Translations under genes and position numbers: made by a program
Shown here: piece after piece, positions 59,236 through 64,000 of the stretch
Layout: every line of letters starts with the position of its first letter
How positions within the stretch are numbered: the stretch's first letter is position 1
DNA from: Lysobacter auxotrophicus
GTDB taxonomy: Bacteria; Pseudomonadota; Gammaproteobacteria; Xanthomonadales; Xanthomonadaceae
Reading direction: 5' to 3'
Length of the DNA: 64,000 nt
NCBI RefSeq assembly: GCF_027924565.1
Contig: NZ_AP027041.1
Span: 3,596,001-3,660,000 of the forward strand
The notes under the pieces: generated by a model
Told to the model about the DNA's origin: nothing
The model's database searches: none
What the model saw: the letters and a program-made list of their open reading frames with translations, nothing else

Positions 59236-60178
59236 CGGCATCTCCGCGGATTGAGTCCCATGCAGAGGTGATATCGATCACGCGATCCTCGTCCACCCAG
59301 TGAACATCGGAAAAGACGAGGAAGTCCCCGCCACGACCGGTAGATTTCCGGTATCGGTTGAAGTCGTGATTCCAAACCTGCATGAATGCCCCTTCGTCCA
59401 GACTTGCCACGTCCGGGGTGTTGGACGCCCCGACCGTTACCGCCATCTGCTCCGCCTTGGTGAGCACGCGGCTCTTGGTCCATATGCCGAGAAACTGAGG
59501 CCCAGTGAAGTCATAGGTGTCCCGCAGGTACAACGCACTTCGCTTCACATGGAAGTAGCGACGCCCTGATTCGGCTTCAAACCAGGCATTGCCAATCAAT
59601 CCGACCTTAGCCGAGGCGTACCCGAGCGCGCCGTAAACTTCGTCCAGCGTGTCGCCAAGCGCCCCGAATGGCCTGACATTAACCTGGCAGATCGAATCGA
59701 TTTCCGCTGCGGGCATCCGATCTGCACCGAGCGCCTGAGCGCGCATCCCGTCCCACCCTACGCCCCGAAGCTTCTGACACAGCTCCTGGATTGCAGCGAT
59801 ATTGAACCGTCTCCCATGCACGTCACGCAGCGCTTCCGCCACGCGGGGAAAGCGCTGCGCCCATGCGACTTTGACGATATCTCCGTCATACATGGATGGA
59901 TGGAGTTTCGAGATGGGGGGCGTCTTCACCTTGAAATCGCCAGGCAACTCCCAGGCTTCGTTCTGGAACCATCGCTCCATCAGGCTGGCTGCAGTGCTCC
60001 ACCCCATCGTGCGCATGGCGTGCGGAATCTGAGTAATCGAGAGCCGATCAATCGTGATCCGCTTGCCCTGCGTGACATCGACGGGGCTGGTTCTCGATTT
60101 GGCGCTGCTCGTGAGAATCAGGGTGTCAGGCTTGAGTGCATTCAACGCGGAGAAATCGCTAAGTCCCATCGTCTTCAC
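59219..60178 (-). CDS. DUF6402 family protein, candidate type VI secretion effector
   Basis: 319 residues, start ATG 60178 overlapping the PAAR gene stop by four bases. DUF6402-like features: FKVKTPPISKLH, ITQIPHAMRTMGWSTAASLMERWF, VKVAWAQRFPRVAEALRDVH, FGALGDTLDEVYGALGYASAKVGLIGNAWFE and YLRDTYDFTGPQFLGIW. No signal peptide. DUF6402 proteins commonly sit after PAAR or VgrG genes. The biochemical activity is unknown. Less GC-rich than neighbours. Confidence 0.75.
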   Translation of the reverse strand: MKTMGLSDFSALNALKPDTLILTSSAKSRTSPVDVTQGKRITIDRLSITQIPHAMRTMGWSTAASLMERWFQNEAWELPGDFKVKTPPISKLHPSMYDGDIVKVAWAQRFPRVAEALRDVHGRRFNIAAIQELCQKLRGVGWDGMRAQALGADRMPAAEIDSICQVNVRPFGALGDTLDEVYGALGYASAKVGLIGNAWFEAESGRRYFHVKRSALYLRDTYDFTGPQFLGIWTKSRVLTKAEQMAVTVGASNTPDVASLDEGAFMQVWNHDFNRYRKSTGRGGDFLVFSDVHWVDEDRVIDITSAWDSIRGDADAHVG

Positions 60179-60726
60179 TCCTCTGCAGGTGCCGGAGCAG
60201 AGATGGCGACCGAGATGGGTATGGGCGCAGCCGTGCGATGTCGCTCGGTCCTCCCCCTATCGTCGAGCGCGCACTGCTGCGGGAGTCCGACCTCGGGTAT
60301 CAGTAAGCACGTCAAGCCCCTCAGCGGGTCGCCAGTAACAGCGTCCACGAAGATGAAGTGCTCGTCGAACTGGCCCGTTTCCATTCCGCCCTTGGTTGGT
60401 TCAGCGAACCGCTCGGCGGCACGGGCAGCTGAAGCGTTGCTGCCATGGCTCGGCGTCTGTTCGACGCGCGCGAGCGACGGCGCCGTAGTGGAGATCAGGC
60501 CGCAGCCGCAAGCAAGTTTGCTGAGCTGTTCGGTCGCTGTGTTTCGGCCGCTCTGCTTGAAGAACGCGTATCCCCCGACGATCGGGAAGTCGCCCCCGTG
60601 CAGTGGGCAGGACGCCTTGTCGTCCTCCAACGCAGTCGGGATGCCGTCGCTCGGAAACCCGCTTGCCTGAACAACTTTGCCGCCACTGGTCGTCGGATCG
60701 CCCAGTCTGATGAATCCATCCCGCAT
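60175..60726 (-). CDS. PAAR-domain protein with C-terminal tail domain
   Basis: 183 residues from ATG 60726, with AGGTGG about seven bases upstream. The PAAR-type part (residues ~1-85): MRDGFIRLGDPTTSGGKVV, ASCPLHGGDFPIVGGYAFF, LACGCGLIST, with His/Cys that would bind the tip metal. The tail (FDEHFIFVDAVTGDPLRGL ... LDDRGRTERHR) is a small domain seen on many type VI cargo proteins. PAAR proteins cap the VgrG spike. First gene of the operon; no type VI core genes are in the window. Confidence 0.8.
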   Translation of the reverse strand: MRDGFIRLGDPTTSGGKVVQASGFPSDGIPTALEDDKASCPLHGGDFPIVGGYAFFKQSGRNTATEQLSKLACGCGLISTTAPSLARVEQTPSHGSNASAARAAERFAEPTKGGMETGQFDEHFIFVDAVTGDPLRGLTCLLIPEVGLPQQCALDDRGRTERHRTAAPIPISVAISAPAPAEE

Positions 60727-61045
60727 GTTTGCCACCTTGAAGGTCGAATCGCGTCGATGCGACGCGTGGTCGAGGCTTGCAATGTGCGGACGTTGGATCA
60801 ACGGTTTCGGGCGGGACTTTTGCTCGGTGCCCCGTGGTGTCGGGTGAGGCCCGTTGCTGGAGGGCGGTGCCCGTGCGCTGCGGGCCGGGGTCCCGGCTCC
60901 CGCCGGAATGACGTCTTAACTCTGGATGAGTTTGTGTAGTGCGCACTTCTGTCGCCCGGGTACCCGAGCGACGCATGCGGTCGCCGCTCTTCCGGCACCG
61001 GCTTTTGCTAGTCTCCCCTGACCCTCCAGCCAGAACACCGAGTGC
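60727..61045. other. promoter-side gap of the cargo operon with a repeat
   Basis: About 320 bases between the PAAR gene (-) and the LplT-PlsC gene (+); it must hold both promoters but none is clear. At 60885-60914 GGGTCCCGGCTCCCGCCGGAATGAC is an inverted copy of the second repeat family. Confidence 0.5.
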
Positions 61046-62947
61046 ATGGCACACAGTCAGTTCGACCTGCTGCGGCAGCGGCGCTTCCTGCCGTTCTTCG
61101 TGACCCAGTGCCTGGGGGCGTTCAACGACAACGTGTACCGGCAGGCGATCATCGGCCTGCTGTTCTGGCTCGGCGTGGACGAGGCCGAGCGCACGCTCTA
61201 CACCAACATCGCGCCGGCGTTGTTCATCCTGCCGTACTTCCTGTTCTCGGCCACGGCGGGGCAGATCGCGGAGAAGCTGGAGAAGTCCAGGCTCATCCGC
61301 ATCACCACGACGATGGAAATCGCGATCATGTCGCTGGCGGCGGTGGGCTTTCTCACGCAGAACATGATCGTGCTGCTCGTCGCGCTGTTCTGCACGGGCG
61401 TGCAGTCCACGCTGTTCGGGCCGGTGAAGTATTCGATCCTGCCGTCGGTGCTGAAGCCGGAAGAACTCACCGGCGGCAACGGGCTGGTGGAGATGGGCAC
61501 GTCGATGTCGATCCTCATCGGCATGATCTTCGGCGGCCTGATCTTCAAGCTCGCCGGCGCGCACGGGCCGGTGGTCGCGGCGACGGCGATCATCCTGCTC
61601 GCGGTGAGCGGCAACGTGGTGAGCCGTTTCATTCCGCGCGCCGAACCGGGCGCGCCGGGGCTGCGGATCAACTGGAACCCGATCCCCGAGTCGCTCGCCG
61701 TGCTGCGTCTGGCCAAGCGCCAGCTCGCCGTGCGCAATTCGGTGCTGGGCGTGTCGTGGTTCTGGTTCATCGGCACGGTGCTGACCTCGCAGCTGCCGAG
61801 CTACGCGGTGGTGAACCTCGGCGGCAGCGAGACGCTGTACATCCTGGCGCTGGCGCTGTTTTCCATCGGCACCGGCGTGGGTTCGGTGCTGTGCGAGAAG
61901 CTCTCCGCACGCACGGTGGAGATCGGCCTGGTGCCGCTGGGCGCGTTCGGCATGAGCGCCTTCATGCTCGATTTGTATTTCGCGCGCAGCGGTGCGGCCC
62001 CGGTGTCGGACCTGGGCGCGATGGAGTTCCTGCAGCAGCCGGGCAGCTGGCGCATCGCAATGGATTTGACGGGTATCGGGCTGTTCGCCGGCTTCTTCGC
62101 GGTGCCGCTGTTCGCGCTGATCCAGAGCCGCACGCCGCGCGAGGAGATCTCGCGCGTGATCGCCGGCATGAACATCCAGAACGCGGGCTTCATCGTGCTG
62201 GCGGCGGTACTGGGCATCGTGGTGCAGCGCTTCTTCGGGTGGACGATCCCGCAGGTGTTCCTGGCGCTGGCGATCGCGAATGTGGTCGTGGCGATCTACA
62301 TCTTCACGATCGTGCCCGAGTTCATGATGCGCTTCCTGAGCTGGGTGTTCGTGCGCGTGCTGTATCGCATGCGGCCCCACGGCATCGAGCAGCACGTGCC
62401 CGACGAAGGCGCGGCGCTGATCGTGTGCAACCACGTGAGCTACATGGATGCACTGATCCTGTCGGCCAGCGTGCCGCGGCCAATACGCTTCGTCATGTAT
62501 TACAAGATCTTCCGCATCCCGGTGATGAGCTGGATCTTCCGCACGGCGAAGGCCATCCCGATCGCCGGCGCGAAGGAGGACCCGGAGCTGATGCGCCGTG
62601 CATTCGACGAGATCGACGCCGCGCTGGCCGAAGGCGAGCTGGTCGGCATCTTCCCCGAGGGCGCGCTGACGAAGGACGGACAGATCGCGCCGTTCAAGTC
62701 GGGCGTGGAGCACATCCTCGAACGCGCCGCCGCGCGCGGGCAGGTTGTGCCCGTGGTGCCGATGGCGCTGCGGAACATGTGGACGAGCATGTGGAGCCGT
62801 CGCGACACGCGGCTGGGGCGCATGCGCGTGCCGCGCCGCTTCCGCGCGCCGGTGGAGGTGATCGCGCAGGCGCCCATCGTCGATGCGACGGTGGATGCGG
62901 CCACGCTGGAAGCGAAGGTGCGGGCGATGCGCGGCGACGCCGCCTGA
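61046..62947 (+). CDS. LplT-like MFS transporter fused to a PlsC acyltransferase
   Basis: 633 residues. Residues 1-~420 form a 12-helix MFS domain with LplT signatures (VTQCLGAFNDNVYRQAII, FSATAGQIAEKLEKSRLI, FGPVKYSILPSVL, EELTGGNGLVEMGTSMSILIG). Residues ~430-633 are a PlsC domain with NHVSYMD (HX4D) and FPEGALTKDGQIAPFKSG. LplT flips lysophospholipids inward and the acyltransferase would re-acylate them. The acyl-ACP synthetase domain of E. coli Aas is missing, so acyl donor must come from elsewhere. ATG 61046 follows AGAACACCGAGTGC without a strong ribosome site. Confidence 0.92.
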   Translation: MAHSQFDLLRQRRFLPFFVTQCLGAFNDNVYRQAIIGLLFWLGVDEAERTLYTNIAPALFILPYFLFSATAGQIAEKLEKSRLIRITTTMEIAIMSLAAVGFLTQNMIVLLVALFCTGVQSTLFGPVKYSILPSVLKPEELTGGNGLVEMGTSMSILIGMIFGGLIFKLAGAHGPVVAATAIILLAVSGNVVSRFIPRAEPGAPGLRINWNPIPESLAVLRLAKRQLAVRNSVLGVSWFWFIGTVLTSQLPSYAVVNLGGSETLYILALALFSIGTGVGSVLCEKLSARTVEIGLVPLGAFGMSAFMLDLYFARSGAAPVSDLGAMEFLQQPGSWRIAMDLTGIGLFAGFFAVPLFALIQSRTPREEISRVIAGMNIQNAGFIVLAAVLGIVVQRFFGWTIPQVFLALAIANVVVAIYIFTIVPEFMMRFLSWVFVRVLYRMRPHGIEQHVPDEGAALIVCNHVSYMDALILSASVPRPIRFVMYYKIFRIPVMSWIFRTAKAIPIAGAKEDPELMRRAFDEIDAALAEGELVGIFPEGALTKDGQIAPFKSGVEHILERAAARGQVVPVVPMALRNMWTSMWSRRDTRLGRMRVPRRFRAPVEVIAQAPIVDATVDAATLEAKVRAMRGDAA

Positions 62948-63021
62948 GCCGTCACCACGGCGGGATGACGCGCTGCTAGGATCGGGTCGCCGCGGCGTCG
63001 CGGCGCACCCGAAGGATCGCC

Positions 63022-63378
63022 ATGAACGTGCCGCCCCCCATCCCGCCGTCGCCGTCGCCGCTGGCGACGCGCATTCCGAACTACATGATCTGGGCGATCC
63101 TGATCACCATCGCCTCGGTGCTGTTCTGCTGCATCGTCGGCACGATCCCGGGCGTCATCGCGATCGTGTTCGCCGCGCAGGTCAACACGAAGCTGGCCGC
63201 GGGCGATGAAGCCGGCGCATGGGTGGCCTCGCGTCGCGCGAAGCTGTGGTGCTGGATCACGACCGGCCTGACGATCCTCGGCCTGTGCTGGACGATCTGG
63301 TTCATCAGCGCCGGCGGCATGGCGCAGTACCAGCAGATGCTGCAGGAACTGGAAAACGCGCAGCGCGTCCAGCAATGA
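63022..63378 (+). CDS. CD225/dispanin-family membrane protein
   Basis: 118 residues. A Pro-rich N-terminal stretch (PPPIPPSPSP), then two membrane helices: NYMIWAILITIASVLFCCIVG then VNTKLAAGDEAGAWVASRRAKLWCW and TTGLTILGLCWTIWF. The first helix-loop with CC and the 'VNTKLAAGDEAGA' loop match the dispanin/CD225 fold shared with IFITM proteins. Bacterial role unknown. Overlaps the next gene by four bases (ATGA). Confidence 0.85.
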   Translation: MNVPPPIPPSPSPLATRIPNYMIWAILITIASVLFCCIVGTIPGVIAIVFAAQVNTKLAAGDEAGAWVASRRAKLWCWITTGLTILGLCWTIWFISAGGMAQYQQMLQELENAQRVQQ

Positions 63379-63794
63379 ACGCCGTCGCGTCCCGCGCCTC
63401 GACCTTCGACATGCGCACCGTCGTGGTGGGCGCCGCGGCGGTAAGCGCGCTTTCCGGCGCGGCGTTGTTGCGGGCGGTCGAGCCGGGTGCGCTTTGGCCC
63501 TGCGCGTTCCATGCGATCACCGGATTGCACTGCCCCGGCTGCGGTCTCACGCGCATGCTGCATGCGCTGGTGCACGGCGACATGGCGCGCGCGTGGTCGA
63601 TGAATCCGCTGGCGATGATCGCGCTGCCGCTATTGGCGATGATGCTGATGCAGTGGTGGCTGGCGCGCCCGTTGGTGCCTGCGCGCCTGAATCGCGTCGT
63701 GCACGATGGGCGCGTCTGGATTGTCGCGATGGTGCTGTTCGGCGTGCTGCGGAATCTTCCGTTCGCGCCGTTGGCGTGGATGGCGCCGGGCTGA
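63375..63794 (+). CDS. DUF2752 membrane protein
   Basis: 139 residues from ATG 63375, coupled to the CD225 gene. DUF2752 core: WPCAFHAITGLHCPGCGLTRMLHALVHGDMARAWSMNPL with the conserved CPGCGLTR and later NPL; three membrane helices in all (VVVGAAAVSALSGAALL, MIALPLLAMMLMQWWL, WIVAMVLFGVLRNL). Role unknown; the CD225-DUF2752 pairing recurs in other bacteria. Confidence 0.85.
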   Translation: MNAVASRASTFDMRTVVVGAAAVSALSGAALLRAVEPGALWPCAFHAITGLHCPGCGLTRMLHALVHGDMARAWSMNPLAMIALPLLAMMLMQWWLARPLVPARLNRVVHDGRVWIVAMVLFGVLRNLPFAPLAWMAPG

Positions 63795-63805
63795 GATTGT
63801 GCTGT

Positions 63806-63880
63806 TGTAGCCCGGGTAAGCGAAGCGCACCCGGGGCTGTCACGCGTGATCCCGGGTGCGCTTCGCTTACCCGGGCTACA
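63806..63880. repeat. paired inverted repeat (first family), second copy
   Basis: Arms 63806-63835 and 63851-63880, identical to those at 58061-58134, with a 15-base spacer (GCTGTCACGCGTGAT). Lies between convergent genes and may end transcription of the DUF2752 gene. Confidence 0.85.
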
Positions 63881-63890
63881 AGAGCTACGG

Positions 63891-64000
63891 TCAGCTCACC
63901 CAGCCGGCGATCACGAACAGCGCCAGCACCGCCAGCCACACCAGCAGGCTGCGCCAGACCAGACTCATCGCGTCGCGCAGTTCGGGCACTTCGCCGGAGA
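63891..64000 (-). CDS. C-terminal end of a membrane protein, cut by window edge
   Basis: Last 35 residues of a - strand frame ending TGA at 63893-63891: SGEVPELRDAMSLVWRSLLVW then a hydrophobic helix LAVLALFVIAGWVS. The N-terminal part lies beyond 64000. Possibly an AmpE/CobD-type or similar membrane protein by C-terminal shape only; not identified. Confidence 0.5.
   Translation of the reverse strand, partial: SGEVPELRDAMSLVWRSLLVWLAVLALFVIAGWVS

Noticed and set aside
60401..62713. 770-codon - strand open frame
   Set aside because: Antisense to the LplT-PlsC fusion; His/Arg/Asp-rich low complexity.

Overview
The window looks like a chromosomal segment from a high-GC gammaproteobacterium of the Xanthomonadaceae/Lysobacteraceae (Lysobacter, Luteimonas or Xanthomonas relatives). 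This is inferred from three things: the fused ilv-leu gene order, the run accB-accC-prmA-DUF3426-fis-purH-purD, and the protein sequences themselves. No species can be named from sequence alone.

Layout. (1) 1-11307 is one tightly packed + strand operon for branched-chain amino acid synthesis: ilvD (5' cut off by the window), ilvC, ilvG, ilvM, an IlvE-type transaminase, a short threonine deaminase, leuA, leuC, leuD and leuB. Most junctions overlap or nearly touch. A lipoprotein follows. (2) 12419-14929 is a less GC-rich accessory island. It holds the N-terminal stub of a secreted Rhs protein joined directly to a toxin-like tip, then further tip/immunity-like gene pairs, several of them broken. 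(3) 15088-22452 carries an RND efflux pump and its adaptor (- strand), a divergent TetR regulator, a Pcm-like methyltransferase and tolC. (4) 22550-31823 is mostly envelope and housekeeping: acid phosphatase, Kdo transferase waaA, lipid A acyltransferase, O-antigen ligase-like protein, GT4 glycosyltransferase, zinc-finger protein, pirin, YceI, nitroreductase and an ELM1-family protein. (5) 31805-37811 has glnE, a DUF6445 protein and groES-groEL under a CIRCE-like operator. (6) 38246-45224 has an XRE regulator, cutA, a dsbD with a duplicated N-terminal domain, a TlpA-like thioredoxin, aroQ, accB and accC. (7) 45292-57963 has a TonB-C protein, two unknown membrane proteins, prmA, a DUF3426 protein, fis, purH, a GNAT, an AGCS symporter, purD and a beta-lactamase-fold protein. 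(8) 58500-60726 (- strand) is a second accessory island: a PAAR protein, a DUF6402 protein, a membrane protein, a lipoprotein and a tiny tail-domain protein, all overlapping, which looks like a type VI secretion cargo operon. (9) 61046-64000 has an LplT-PlsC fusion, a CD225 protein, a DUF2752 protein and the end of an unidentified membrane protein.

How it fits together. The ilv-leu operon encodes most of Ile/Val/Leu synthesis. AccB and AccC are two parts of acetyl-CoA carboxylase. PurH and PurD act in purine synthesis. DsbD and TlpA move reductant to the periplasm. WaaA, the LpxL-type enzyme, the ligase and the glycosyltransferase build the outer membrane. TolC can serve as the outer-membrane channel for the RND pump, whose own pair lacks one. 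The two accessory islands are the most likely sites of new biology, probably contact-dependent competition. Two families of short palindromic repeats occupy many intergenic gaps in the right half.
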